In this document: positions 44,244 through 52,933 of the stretch, piece by piece | Position numbering within the stretch: position 1 is the first letter of the stretch | How the letters are laid out: each line of letters opens with the position of its first letter | Source: JAVBOW01 sp031549495 | GTDB lineage: Bacteria; Bacteroidota; Bacteroidia; Bacteroidales; Rikenellaceae | Assembly (NCBI GenBank): GCA_031549495.1 | Contig: JAVBPS010000077.1 | Location: 1 to 64,000 of the forward strand | Length of the DNA stretch: 64,000 nucleotides | Direction of reading: 5' to 3' | The notes under the pieces: model-generated | What the model was told of the DNA's origin: nothing | What the model saw: only the letters and a program-made list of their open reading frames with translations | The model's database searches: none | Translations under genes and position numbers: made by a program

Positions 44244-47135
44244 TTAGTTCTTCAGGGTCGCCAGCGGGGTCCGTTTCATGTTGTAGGCCTCGGCGGTGAG
44301 TGAGAGGGTGCCGGTCGGGCAATACTCCTTATCTGCCCTGAAGGTAAGCGCTTTCTGTGCGCCCGGCATCAGGATGAAGTACCCGTCGCTGAAAAAAGTG
44401 GGCAGTACGGCCTGTCCATCCGGGTCACGCAGAGAGAGTTTGACCGCCAGGGCCACCTCTTTCGAGGGATTGACCACCGTAAAGGTGCCTTCGAGCCCGC
44501 GCGCCGTTTTGGCGTATTTCAGCCCTTTGACCTGCACGGCCACCTCGGGTAACTCATTGAAAGGACGCAGATCAACCCGCTTGCTGTCCCGGGGCATCCA
44601 GTAGGTATTCTCGTCCAGCAGTTGTTTTTTGGCGTCGTGCAGCCGTAGCCGTACGAAGGTCAGTTCGGGGAAGGTCTCCCGCCCTTCGAGTTGCATCACT
44701 TTTTGAAGCGTATTGGAAGGCGAGAGCTCCAGGCGGCCGCTCTGCGAGGCGATCCTGCGCCCATCCAGAGAGAATACCTCGGCCGTCACGGTCAGCCCGT
44801 GGCTGTCGCGCGGCGTGGCATTGGCCACGTCGATGCTCCAGGTGAGCTGGTTGAGTTGCACGTGCAGGGGGGTGCACCCTTTCTTGGCGCCGAAGAACGA
44901 CCCCGGCGTTTCGCAATCGCGGGTATAGGTCTGCCATTTGAGGCTGTTCCAGGCCGGGTGGCTCATCCAGAGCATGATGCCCGAGGTGTTGTTCCACATC
45001 TTGCTGGCCCATCCTTCGTACAGGGCGCGGTGGCTCTCGTAGTTGAGCAGCTGGGCCCGCCAGGCGTACTGGTCCAGGTTGTCGGATTGGCCGAATTTGT
45101 CGTTGATCGACCAGGCGTAGCCGTTCACATAGGGTTGCGTGGCCCACGTGTCGTCCTGGTAATCGTGGTAGTACCACACGTCGTTGATGGGCCAGGTATC
45201 CTCCGGGGCCATGAACTTGCGGATGGTCTCGGCCGTGGGCAGCGAGTGGGTGCCCACCTCGGTGCGGAAACCCGAAGCGAAGTCGAAATAGAACCCCGGG
45301 TCGTACATGTAGGTCCACGGGCCGCTCGAGGCCATGTTCATGTTGATCGAGCTGGCCAGGTAGTGGCGCGTGCCGTCCTGCAGGGCGATGATGCGGTTGA
45401 TGTAGCGCTCCAGCGAGTCGGGCGCAAAACCCTCGTTACGGGGGCACCACAGCGCCAGGGCGGGGTGGTTGCGGTGGCGGATCACAGTTTCCTCCACGTT
45501 TTCCAGGAAGAGCTTATTGTCGGCCGCGTTGAGGTTGTACCCTTCCGTGGAGAGCCAGAAATCGTTGAACACCAGGATGCCGTACTCGTCGCACAGGTCG
45601 TAGAACGACTCCTGGGTGCTCTCGCCCGTCCAGTTGCGGATCATCGTCACGTTCATATCCTTGTGCAGACGCAGGAAGGGCTCGAGCCGTTCGCGCGATA
45701 CGTCTTTCATGATGTCGTCCATGCCCCAGTTGCCGCCTTTGCAGAAGATGCGGTGGCCGTTGACCTTGACCACGATGTGCGGGCCCATGGCCGGATCGTC
45801 GATCTGTCGCACGCCGTATTGCCCGAGCGGGGTGTTCAGCAGCGGGATGATGCGGTAGCCGCCCACGTACTTGCGGCGGATGTTGTCGAAGGTGACCTTC
45901 TTGCCTGCTTCCCACGCCTGCAGGGGGTTGAAGGCGATGCGCACGCTGTCGTGCGCGGCGTCGTAGGCCATCAGTTCGTAGTCCATCTCGCGGACCCCGA
46001 AACGCACCGAACGCTCGTCGAGCAACCCGCCTTTTTCATCGGTCAGCGTGAGCGTGGCCGTGTAGAGGTTCTGCGGGCCGTAACCGTTGGGCCACCACAA
46101 CCGCGGATTATTCATCTTCAACTCCGGGCAGTCGGCGGGGGTGATGTAAACCTCCTTGCGTCCCGGGGCAATGGTCACCGGCAGCGAGGCCGATACTTCG
46201 GTGCCGATGCGGATGCCGAGGGTCGCCTTGACGGGGGTCGCCGAGGCGTTGACCAGGTCGGTGCGGATCTTGATATCGACCGAGGTGGTGTCGGGCAGCG
46301 GCAGGTCGGTGATCACCTGCGGGTCGCCGATCGACGCGCGGCCGCCGAAACGGATGCGTACGTCCTGCCACAGGCCGATGTTGCGGTCGCGGATGCCGGG
46401 CATCCAGTCCCACCCCTCCGAAGAGATGAAGGTGGGCCCGTCCAGGCAGAGCACGCCGCCGTTAGGTCCCTGGGCCTCGTCGTAGCATTCGTGCGGGATG
46501 CCGGGGTTGGGCGGCGGAACAATGTGCACGGCCAGTACGTTGCCCTCTTTTTTAAGCAGGTCCGTCACGTCGAAAATACCGCGGCGGAAAGCGCCTTTGA
46601 TCGTCCCCAGTTTGTGCCCGTTGAGCCACACGTCGGCCAGGTAGTTGATCCCGTTGAAGATCAGTTCCACCCGCTCGCCCCTCCCCTCGGGCATGGCGAA
46701 AACGTTGCGGTACCACCACTCCGTGCGGCAGAGGGTGTCGGGGATGAGCATGTTGTTCAGTCCCCAGAACGGATCGGGGTAGACGCCCTGTTCGACCAGC
46801 GTGGTGAGCACCGTGCCCGGCACCGTGGCGTTGAACCAGTCGGAGGTGTTCAGCCCGGTGTCGAAGACCGACCGGGAGGCGGTGACCAGTTGATCCGCAC
46901 CGGCCAGCTCCCACCCTTGCGAGAGGCACCACTCTTGCGTCGAGAGCCGGGTGAAGCCACCGGGGACGTCCGCCTTCGCCTTGCGCACGGGGGTCTGGTA
47001 GGAATATTTCGAGGTGGGCATCACCGGTTGCTTCTGTGACAGGCCGAAATTGGGGACCCGTGGGGGCTCCGGTTGGGCGAAACATACGGGCATAAAAAGG
47101 GCTGTCGCAATGGCTGCGAGTAACGTTCTTTTCAT
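44244..47135 (-). CDS. GH2 exo-beta-glycosidase (mannosidase/glucosaminidase type)
   Basis: This is a periplasmic GH2 enzyme of 963 residues. A signal peptide (LLAAIATALFMPVCFA) is followed by a sugar-binding beta-sandwich (WYRNVFAMPEGRGERVELIFNGINYLADVWLNGHKLG), an Ig-like domain, and the TIM barrel with VTMIRNWTGESTQESFYDLCDEYGILVFNDFW and the acid/base Glu in LWCPRNEGFAP. The WMPGIRDRNIGLWQDVRIRF motif is typical of exo-beta-mannosidase and exo-beta-D-glucosaminidase branches rather than beta-galactosidases. Next to GH92, a beta-mannosidase acting on N-glycan cores is attractive but unproven. Translation is close-coupled with GH92. Confidence 0.88.
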   Translation of the reverse strand: MKRTLLAAIATALFMPVCFAQPEPPRVPNFGLSQKQPVMPTSKYSYQTPVRKAKADVPGGFTRLSTQEWCLSQGWELAGADQLVTASRSVFDTGLNTSDWFNATVPGTVLTTLVEQGVYPDPFWGLNNMLIPDTLCRTEWWYRNVFAMPEGRGERVELIFNGINYLADVWLNGHKLGTIKGAFRRGIFDVTDLLKKEGNVLAVHIVPPPNPGIPHECYDEAQGPNGGVLCLDGPTFISSEGWDWMPGIRDRNIGLWQDVRIRFGGRASIGDPQVITDLPLPDTTSVDIKIRTDLVNASATPVKATLGIRIGTEVSASLPVTIAPGRKEVYITPADCPELKMNNPRLWWPNGYGPQNLYTATLTLTDEKGGLLDERSVRFGVREMDYELMAYDAAHDSVRIAFNPLQAWEAGKKVTFDNIRRKYVGGYRIIPLLNTPLGQYGVRQIDDPAMGPHIVVKVNGHRIFCKGGNWGMDDIMKDVSRERLEPFLRLHKDMNVTMIRNWTGESTQESFYDLCDEYGILVFNDFWLSTEGYNLNAADNKLFLENVEETVIRHRNHPALALWCPRNEGFAPDSLERYINRIIALQDGTRHYLASSINMNMASSGPWTYMYDPGFYFDFASGFRTEVGTHSLPTAETIRKFMAPEDTWPINDVWYYHDYQDDTWATQPYVNGYAWSINDKFGQSDNLDQYAWRAQLLNYESHRALYEGWASKMWNNTSGIMLWMSHPAWNSLKWQTYTRDCETPGSFFGAKKGCTPLHVQLNQLTWSIDVANATPRDSHGLTVTAEVFSLDGRRIASQSGRLELSPSNTLQKVMQLEGRETFPELTFVRLRLHDAKKQLLDENTYWMPRDSKRVDLRPFNELPEVAVQVKGLKYAKTARGLEGTFTVVNPSKEVALAVKLSLRDPDGQAVLPTFFSDGYFILMPGAQKALTFRADKEYCPTGTLSLTAEAYNMKRTPLATLKN

Positions 47136-47204
47136 AATTGAAAGGTTGTAAAGAATTGAGGTTAAGAATCTTTCCTGTTCGTTTTTTCAGGAAAGCGGGT
47201 TCTG

Positions 47205-48089
47205 TTATTTCAGGTAGTTTTTCAGGAATGCGACGACTTGCTGCATCGCCGCGGCGCCCGATTTGGGCAGGCTGTGCCCGTCGTCCGGATAGATGTCGCA
47301 GACCACGGGGACGTGCTGCTGCTGCAATTTATCGCGCAGCATTTCGGCCTGGGCGGCGGGGACCAGGTCGTCAATGGCGCCGTAGAGCAGCAGGGTGGGG
47401 GAGGATTCAGCAGTGACATAGGCATAGGGGCTCGACGAGCGGATCAACTCGTCGTCCTGGCCGGGGGTGCCCACGCAGCCGTAGAGGATCCCGATGTACT
47501 GGGGAGCGATCTGTCCGTAGAGCGAGGTGATGTCGGTCGGCCCGCAGAGGCTGAGCACCGCCTTGGGGTTGTAGCCCGACGTGGGGCCGTATTTGTAAGC
47601 TTCCAGCAGGGCCATGTGCGCGCCGGCGCTGCCGCCCATCAGCCCGATCCGGTCCGAGATCTTGTACTCTTCCCGCATGCCCATTACCTTTTCAACGCAT
47701 GCTCGCAGGTCCTCCTCCTGGGCAGGGAATTTGTTCCCGGCCTCGGACACCAGCCGGTAGCTCATCATCACATAGGCATACTCGGGAAAGAGGGGCTGCA
47801 GCGCGTCGAGCCAGAATTTGCAGTCCTCCTTGTTGCCGGAGGTCCATCCGCCGCCATGCACGAAAAAGAGCACCGGGGTGGCCTGTTCGCTCCGGTTCGC
47901 AGGCAGGTAGATGTCGTAGCGGTGGCGGGGATCCGGTCCGTAGGGCTGGTTGAGCAGGACTCCCTGCTCGTCCTGCGGGGGGATCACATTGGTTTCCTGC
48001 TGCTCGTCGTTGCATGATGAGCCCGTGCAGAGCAGCAACGTCATGAGGCTGCAGGCGGCGATCAGCATGTTTCTCTTGGTCGGCTTCAT
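47205..48089 (-). CDS. Alpha/beta-hydrolase esterase lipoprotein (BD-FAE type), second of a pair
   Basis: This is a secreted 294-residue esterase (signal LMTLLLCTGSSCND with lipid Cys). It has the HGGGW oxyanion motif (VLFFVHGGGWTSGNKED), nucleophile elbow GLMGGSAGAHMALL, Asp in LLLYGAIDDLVP and His in YPDDGHSLP. This pattern fits the bifunctional acetyl/feruloyl esterase-like group that removes acetyl groups from mannan or xylan. It lies 49 bp after a paralogous esterase gene and 69 bp before GH2 in the same operon. Confidence 0.88.
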   Translation of the reverse strand: MKPTKRNMLIAACSLMTLLLCTGSSCNDEQQETNVIPPQDEQGVLLNQPYGPDPRHRYDIYLPANRSEQATPVLFFVHGGGWTSGNKEDCKFWLDALQPLFPEYAYVMMSYRLVSEAGNKFPAQEEDLRACVEKVMGMREEYKISDRIGLMGGSAGAHMALLEAYKYGPTSGYNPKAVLSLCGPTDITSLYGQIAPQYIGILYGCVGTPGQDDELIRSSSPYAYVTAESSPTLLLYGAIDDLVPAAQAEMLRDKLQQQHVPVVCDIYPDDGHSLPKSGAAAMQQVVAFLKNYLK

Positions 48090-48138
48090 AGTAGTCCTTA
48101 TAAGATGTGAGGGTAGTGTGTGCGGGTCATCCCGGGCG

Positions 48139-49026
48139 TCAGGGCGCCGGGTTGATCAGGTAATGTTCCAAAAAGGCATAGGCCGCTTTCATCGCCGGTT
48201 CGCCCGCGGCCGAGAGCGAATGGTCGGTGCCGGGGAAGATGTGGCAGACGTGGGGCACCCCGCACTCTTCGAGCCTGCGCCGCAGCGCTTCGGGCTGGGC
48301 CTTCGGCACGATCGGGTCGTCGGCGCCGTAGAGCATCAGCGTGGGCGGGCAGCCGGGATTGACGTAGAGCAGCGGGCTCGACGAACGGTAGACGTCCGCC
48401 CGCTCGAATGGTTCCCCGGCGGCGTCGAGCATCCAGCCCCGGTATTCGCCGCTGCCCGTCTGGCCCATCATCACGGTCAGGTCCGCGGGGCCGGTCATGT
48501 CGACCACCGCTGCGGGGCGCGGGCTGCAGGCGTATTTATAGGCGTAAAGCAGGCAGAGGTGACCGCCCGCGCTTCCACCCATCAGTGCGAAACGGCCCGA
48601 AAGCCCGTAGGCGACGCTTTGTCTCATGATGTGTTCGATGCACGCCTTCACGTCCAACTCCTGCGCGGGGAACTGGTCCTGCCCGTTGTGCGCCAGGCGG
48701 TAGTTGATGGTGGCGTAGGCGCATCCGGGGAAGAGGGCCTGCAGGCCGGGGATCATGTGGTAGTAGTTGTCCTTGTCGCCCGCGGCCCAACCCCCGCCAT
48801 GGATCAGGATGAGCAGCGGAACGTCTTTCGTTTTCCCGCCGCCGGGCAGGTAGATGTCGTACGTGTGTTTCGGGTCCGTTCCGTAAGAGCGGTCGGCGAG
48901 GACCAGGTAGCCCGCCGCCGAAATGCTGTCCGGCGCCTGGACGGCGGCCGGTTTTTTGGCTTGGGCTGCGGCGGAAACGGTCGCTGCCAGGCAGACGCAT
49001 GCAAAACGGAGGATCAGTTTTTTCAT
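48139..49026 (-). CDS. Alpha/beta-hydrolase esterase (BD-FAE type), first of a pair
   Basis: This is a secreted 295-residue esterase (signal peptide FACVCLAATVSAAAQA). It has LLILIHGGGWAAGDKDNYY, the nucleophile elbow ALMGGSAGGHLCLL, PTLMLYGADDPIVPKAQ (Asp) and FPGTDHSLS (His). It resembles the next gene closely enough that the two appear to be tandem duplicates. One is a lipoprotein and one looks soluble, which suggests surface and periplasmic versions of one activity. It is the first gene of the esterase-esterase-GH2-GH92 operon, divergent from the AraC regulator. Confidence 0.88.
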   Translation of the reverse strand: MKKLILRFACVCLAATVSAAAQAKKPAAVQAPDSISAAGYLVLADRSYGTDPKHTYDIYLPGGGKTKDVPLLILIHGGGWAAGDKDNYYHMIPGLQALFPGCAYATINYRLAHNGQDQFPAQELDVKACIEHIMRQSVAYGLSGRFALMGGSAGGHLCLLYAYKYACSPRPAAVVDMTGPADLTVMMGQTGSGEYRGWMLDAAGEPFERADVYRSSSPLLYVNPGCPPTLMLYGADDPIVPKAQPEALRRRLEECGVPHVCHIFPGTDHSLSAAGEPAMKAAYAFLEHYLINPAP

Positions 49027-49086
49027 ATCTGTATATTTAAAAAGTATATATGTTTTTCTGAATATGCCACTCCGGGACGCTTAATG

Positions 49087-49094
49087 CAAAATTA
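49087..49094 (-). promoter_or_regulatory. -7 promoter element for the esterase-GH2-GH92 operon
   Basis: TAATTTTG on the minus strand lies 61 bp before the ATG at 49026. Confidence 0.45.
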
Positions 49095-49113
49095 GAACAT
49101 GCAAGGCCAATAC

Positions 49114-49151
49114 TCAAAATACTATCTCCGAAAAACATGATATTATTTTGA
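49114..49151. promoter_or_regulatory. Inverted repeat between divergent promoters, candidate AraC-type operator
   Basis: The arms TCAAAATACTAT and ATATTATTTTGA match at 11 of 12 positions, 14 bp apart. They lie midway between the two opposing -7 elements, where the neighbouring AraC protein would be expected to bind. Confidence 0.45.
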
Positions 49152-49173
49152 ATGATGGGAACAGGGTAATCAA

Positions 49174-49181
49174 TATTTTTG
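49174..49181 (+). promoter_or_regulatory. -7 promoter element for the AraC regulator
   Basis: TATTTTTG on the plus strand lies 61 bp before the ATG at 49242. Confidence 0.5.
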
Positions 49182-49241
49182 TAGTTTTACGCATGTCCGA
49201 ACCGCGCACCGGTGGAGCCGGTGCATAACTACACTGAAGCT

Positions 49242-50111
49242 ATGAAGCATGTAATGAGGGAAATCACTCCGATCAGCGAGTACGACTTCTTTGTGTTGCT
49301 CAACCACCCCGATTCGACCGTCTTCCGTTTTCCTGTCCACTACCATCCGGAATACGAGTTGCAGTGGGTTGAACATTTCGAAGGGGTGCGCACCCTGGGC
49401 AGCTCGATCGAAAAGGTCGACGCCCCCGAACTGGCTTTCGTCGGCCCCAACACCTACCACGCGTGGCACACCGGCGAGGGCCTCCGCCGCACGCATCTGA
49501 TCACCATCCAGTTTTCGAAGGACCTTTTCGGCGAAACGTTCATCGACAAGAACCTTTTCCTGCCCATCAAGGAGATGATGGATTATTCGCCCAACGGGAT
49601 CCTCTTTTCCCAGGAAACGACCCGGCAGATCGGGCCCCGGCTACAGGCCATGGCCAATAAACGCGGTTTCGATTCGCTGCTCGATTTTCTCTCGATCCTT
49701 TATGACCTGGCCGTCTCGCCCGACAAGCGGATCGTGTGCAACGACAACCACGGGGGCAACCTCTACGAAATGCAGGGCCGCCGGATCAAGACCGTGTGCC
49801 AATACCTGCAGGTGAATTACCACAAAAAGATCACGGTATCCGAGGTCGCCTCGCTGATCAACATGACCGACTCGGGTTTCTGCCATTTCTTCAAGAAACG
49901 CACCCAGAAAAGCTTCGTGGATTATCTGAACGACCTGCGCATCGGCAAGGCCTCACGCCTAATCCTCGACTCGTCGTACACCATTTCCGAGATCGCCTAC
50001 GAGTGCGGGTTCAACAATATTTCCAATTTCAACCGCATCTTCAAATCGAAACGCGGCATGACCCCGAGCGATTTCCGGCAAACCAGCGTGCTGACCACCA
50101 CCGTTTACTGA
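49242..50111 (+). CDS. AraC-family transcriptional regulator
   Basis: This is a cytoplasmic one-component activator of 289 residues. The ATG at 49242 is preferred to a GTG 30 bp upstream. The N-terminal cupin sugar-sensing domain has FPVHYHPEYELQWV and FVGPNTYHAWH. The C-terminal double helix-turn-helix has ITVSEVASLINMTDSGFCHFFKKRTQKSFVDYLNDLRI and ISEIAYECGFNNISNFNRIFKSKRGMTPSDFR. It faces away from the esterase-GH2-GH92 operon with a 215-bp shared promoter region holding an inverted repeat. It is therefore the likely sugar-responsive switch for that operon. Confidence 0.93.
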   Translation: MKHVMREITPISEYDFFVLLNHPDSTVFRFPVHYHPEYELQWVEHFEGVRTLGSSIEKVDAPELAFVGPNTYHAWHTGEGLRRTHLITIQFSKDLFGETFIDKNLFLPIKEMMDYSPNGILFSQETTRQIGPRLQAMANKRGFDSLLDFLSILYDLAVSPDKRIVCNDNHGGNLYEMQGRRIKTVCQYLQVNYHKKITVSEVASLINMTDSGFCHFFKKRTQKSFVDYLNDLRIGKASRLILDSSYTISEIAYECGFNNISNFNRIFKSKRGMTPSDFRQTSVLTTTVY

Positions 50112-50283
50112 CCGGCCTCAATTTTGTGCCGGCTGCGCATATAGCACATTACCTTTTGTATCCGGCTCGCCTGCACAGCGATATTTCGGACGGAGATTAC
50201 GCTAACAGACGAAAGCTCTTCCCGCGTCAATCTGGTTGTAGATTGATGTCGTATGCATTCAACTGATCCGGGTTGTGTGAGAG

Positions 50284-50537
50284 TTGTGTGCAAATGGAAA
50301 AGCAAGAGGGTTATGACGACAGTCATAACCCTCTGATTTTCTTAGCGACACCATCAGGACTCAAACCTGAAACCTTCTGAACAGTAGTCAAACGATTCGG
50401 ATTTTCCTTGGTTTTCGCCGGGTTTCGTTAAGTTGCTAAAGGTGTTAAAGTCAATGAAAAACAGGGAGGTGTTTTTTTCTGCCTGTTTCGCTGGTTATCT
50501 CAAAATCTCCGTATTTGTGTGCAAATTGTGTGTGCAA
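50284..50537 (-). repeat. Long direct repeat, copy C (tRNA-Arg 3' remnant plus terminator)
   Basis: This is the third copy, at the end of PUL II between the AraC gene and the DUF6155 gene. The hairpin (50306-50333) is perfect and identical in sequence to that of copy B. The tRNA-like half (50394-50345) carries the same altered anticodon arm ACTACTGTTCA as copy A. The outer ends are TTGTGTGCAAATGG and GTGTGCAAATTGTGTGTGCAA. The remainder of 50112-50563 shows no gene. Confidence 0.85.
50345..50394 (-). pseudogene. tRNA-Arg-like 3' half, copy C
   Basis: Minus strand: an altered anticodon arm, an intact TPsiC arm (TCAGG-TTTGAGT-CCTGA) and acceptor strand TGGTGTC. The 5' half is missing, so it is not a working tRNA. 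Confidence 0.6.
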
Positions 50538-50563
50538 TTTTCCGATGCAGGGCGAGGTTGCCT

Positions 50564-51112
50564 TTAGGTGTTTGTGGGTTGCGCCGGCATCGTGGACACG
50601 CGTGATTTGTGTTCATAGTAGATATCATACAATGCGTCGGGGAATCCCCATCCACAATTTTCTACCGATTTCAGCATCCGCTCTATCCGTTGACTAAACT
50701 GCTCTGTGTATCCCTGGTTGGCGATCAACTCCATTGCCTTGCCAAAGTTCGTTTCCAGCGTGGTGTAATATTGTTCCCACATATCTCCGTACAGACTGGT
50801 CATCTCGCACCCTGCTTCGATGTAGTACAACATCAGGTCTGCCATACAAACCGGGTCCGGGTTTAGTTTTTTGAAATCCGAGATGGCCTTCCGGCAAACA
50901 TTGCAACGACATTTGGGATCACCTCGTTTAGGAAAAAACTCGTCGCAGATGATTCTTTTGTATTCTTCCAGCTTCGCGTTCTCATCGGGGTTTAGGTAGA
51001 ATTCCAGATACTCCCTGGCCTCTTTACGGGCATCGTAGAGTTCCAGCATTACTTCGATGATCTGTTCCTTGGTCAGGACAGAGAGTTGTTTCTTGAGTTG
51101 GGCTTTTGACAT
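50564..51112 (-). CDS. DUF6155 family protein
   Basis: This is a 182-residue soluble protein without signal peptide. The start MSKAQLKKQLSVLTKEQIIEVMLELYDARKEAREYLEFYLNP and the central CRCNVCRKAISDFKKL are typical of DUF6155 proteins, which are often encoded beside SWIM zinc-finger proteins, as here. The CxCxxC cluster could bind a metal. Function is unknown. The next gene upstream, 39 bp away, is read in the same direction, so the two are probably co-transcribed. Confidence 0.75.
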   Translation of the reverse strand: MSKAQLKKQLSVLTKEQIIEVMLELYDARKEAREYLEFYLNPDENAKLEEYKRIICDEFFPKRGDPKCRCNVCRKAISDFKKLNPDPVCMADLMLYYIEAGCEMTSLYGDMWEQYYTTLETNFGKAMELIANQGYTEQFSQRIERMLKSVENCGWGFPDALYDIYYEHKSRVSTMPAQPTNT

Positions 51113-51151
51113 GGTCGCCGTCTTTACAGGGCCGTACGCGTGGACGAACGG

Positions 51152-52933
51152 CTACACATTGTCCAATTCCTCCATCAGCGCGCGGCGGGCGCGGTACGTG
51201 GCGCGCAGTTCGGCGATGAGCGTTTCCGCCTCCGTCCGGGCATCCAGTTTGATCATCCGGCGCAGGTAGCGGCACACCTCGCGGTAGTGTTCGCGCCCTA
51301 CCGACCGTTTCATGTAATCGAGGATCCCCGTGCGGTACATGGCGGCCAATCCGGCGGCGTAATCGCGCACGAGGTAGCGGTCGACCTCGGCGATGCGCCG
51401 CAGGGAGGCGTTGCGGGAGAGCAACCCGAACAGTTTGTCCCATTGCGACTCCCAGATGCGCAACTGCGCTATCCGGTCATAGCCCGATTCCCGCAGGTTT
51501 TGCCCGATCTGCTTGACCATCCCCTCGATACAGTCCGGCCACTGATCGGGCGGAGTGAGTTTTTTCAACTCTTTATAACAGGATTCGAAATTGCGGTAGC
51601 CTCCCGTCGAAGCCACCATAAAATGGCGCAGCAACAAGCCGGCATTGGGGGCGTCACCGCGTTTGAGGAAGATGGTTAGCAGATAGTCGCGCCACCGGTC
51701 AGGAGTACCCGTGTTACCGCTCCGGCGCCTCTTTTCATCGCTCTGCACCCCATCTTCGGCCAGCCGGATCGCCCCCTCGTAATCTTTCGCACAGATAGCC
51801 TGCTCGATCAGCCGTGCCCGGAAATCGGGATTGTCGATATTTTTCTCAAGGTATTCGTCCTCGGCCGCCTTACCGCCGGTCTTGCGAAGCAACTCCAGCA
51901 TAAGGCCTTGAGCCAGGCGATGGTCGTACTCATCTCCGCATGGCTTTACGCCCGACGAGATCATCTCTTCCACCTTCACCCGGTCGCTCTCAGACGCGAC
52001 AAGCGCAGTGGCCAGCCGCACCATATCCCAGTGCCAGTCCCAGCCGGCGAATGTTTTGCGTTTGAAAGCATCCGCTGCGTAATCGAACAGCTCTTTGCGC
52101 AACGTTTCAGCAGGTGAGGCGTCGGCGATCTGCACCAGAACCTCGACCGCCTGGTCGGGCAGCGAGCCCACGATGCCGTCGCTGTCGTCCGTGAAATCCA
52201 GCGCGCGGACGGACTGCTCCAGTACGGCGAGGGCCATCTGCATCGCCGCCGCGTGATCGCCTTGCCCGCAAGCCTGCTGCGCATGGTCAATAATTTCATA
52301 AATTGCATTACCCAGGCCGCGTGCCTTGTGGTACTCGACAAAACGGTGCCGGCCTGCCGCCGCATCGACCATCGCCCGGATCTGCCCGGCGTAAAACGCC
52401 TTGTCGACCGGCGCGGTCAGGCGGACGTAACGCGCCAGGAACAGTTGCCGGAATTCCCGGTCGCGGTCGCATAGTTCCCGGATATAGGATTTGAGTTCGT
52501 CGTGAGGGACGGCGTCAAGCGTCTCTTCGATCTGTTCGGCGATGGTTTTGCGTTTAGGTGCTTTGGCTGCGCGGAGCTTGGCGGTCGCGGCGGCTGCCGC
52601 TCCGGTTTTGGGCGGCCGTCCACGCCCACGGCGCACTGGGCCGACCGGCTCTTCGGGTGCGGCCAACTCGTGTTGGGCGTGATACAGCGCCGCCACGACG
52701 TGCTTGCACACCGGCCCCATATCGTAGGGACAATCGCAGACCCACTCCAGGACCGCCTCGTCGCGTAGCGTCAGTCGCACGGTGTAGGTTTCCGTCCCTT
52801 CGACGATGGCCTCGTACTCGCCGTAGCTCATCTCATCGAAAGCGGTCACATGGCCTTTCTTGTAGTATTGCTGGCCCCGCTTCAAGATCACGGGATCTAT
52901 CTGCTCTTCGAAATCGATGAGAGACAACCTCAT
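51152..52933 (-). CDS. SWIM zinc-finger protein with AT-hook
   Basis: This is a 593-residue cytoplasmic protein. The SWIM zinc finger has ligands Cys66, Cys68, Cys76 and His78 (CDCPYDMGPVCKH) after the usual N-terminal region (GQQYYKKGHV). An AT-hook-like GRGRPPK at about residues 103-109 and a basic Ala/Lys linker (KLRAAKAPKRK) suggest nucleic-acid binding. The rest is an alpha-helical solenoid (about 130-590) seen in many bacterial SWIM proteins. The role is unknown. It is probably in one transcript with DUF6155. The 270 bp upstream of its start are AT-rich and show nothing beyond promoter-like sequence. Confidence 0.85.
   Translation of the reverse strand: MRLSLIDFEEQIDPVILKRGQQYYKKGHVTAFDEMSYGEYEAIVEGTETYTVRLTLRDEAVLEWVCDCPYDMGPVCKHVVAALYHAQHELAAPEEPVGPVRRGRGRPPKTGAAAAATAKLRAAKAPKRKTIAEQIEETLDAVPHDELKSYIRELCDRDREFRQLFLARYVRLTAPVDKAFYAGQIRAMVDAAAGRHRFVEYHKARGLGNAIYEIIDHAQQACGQGDHAAAMQMALAVLEQSVRALDFTDDSDGIVGSLPDQAVEVLVQIADASPAETLRKELFDYAADAFKRKTFAGWDWHWDMVRLATALVASESDRVKVEEMISSGVKPCGDEYDHRLAQGLMLELLRKTGGKAAEDEYLEKNIDNPDFRARLIEQAICAKDYEGAIRLAEDGVQSDEKRRRSGNTGTPDRWRDYLLTIFLKRGDAPNAGLLLRHFMVASTGGYRNFESCYKELKKLTPPDQWPDCIEGMVKQIGQNLRESGYDRIAQLRIWESQWDKLFGLLSRNASLRRIAEVDRYLVRDYAAGLAAMYRTGILDYMKRSVGREHYREVCRYLRRMIKLDARTEAETLIAELRATYRARRALMEELDNV

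Noticed and set aside
44691..47039. A 782-codon open frame on the plus strand
   Set aside because: It mirrors the GH2 gene and has biased, low-complexity composition rich in Val, Arg and Gly without any domain.
7100..50550. CRISPR array suggested by repeated hairpin units
   Set aside because: There are only three copies, about 19 and 24 kb apart, with no spacers and no cas genes.
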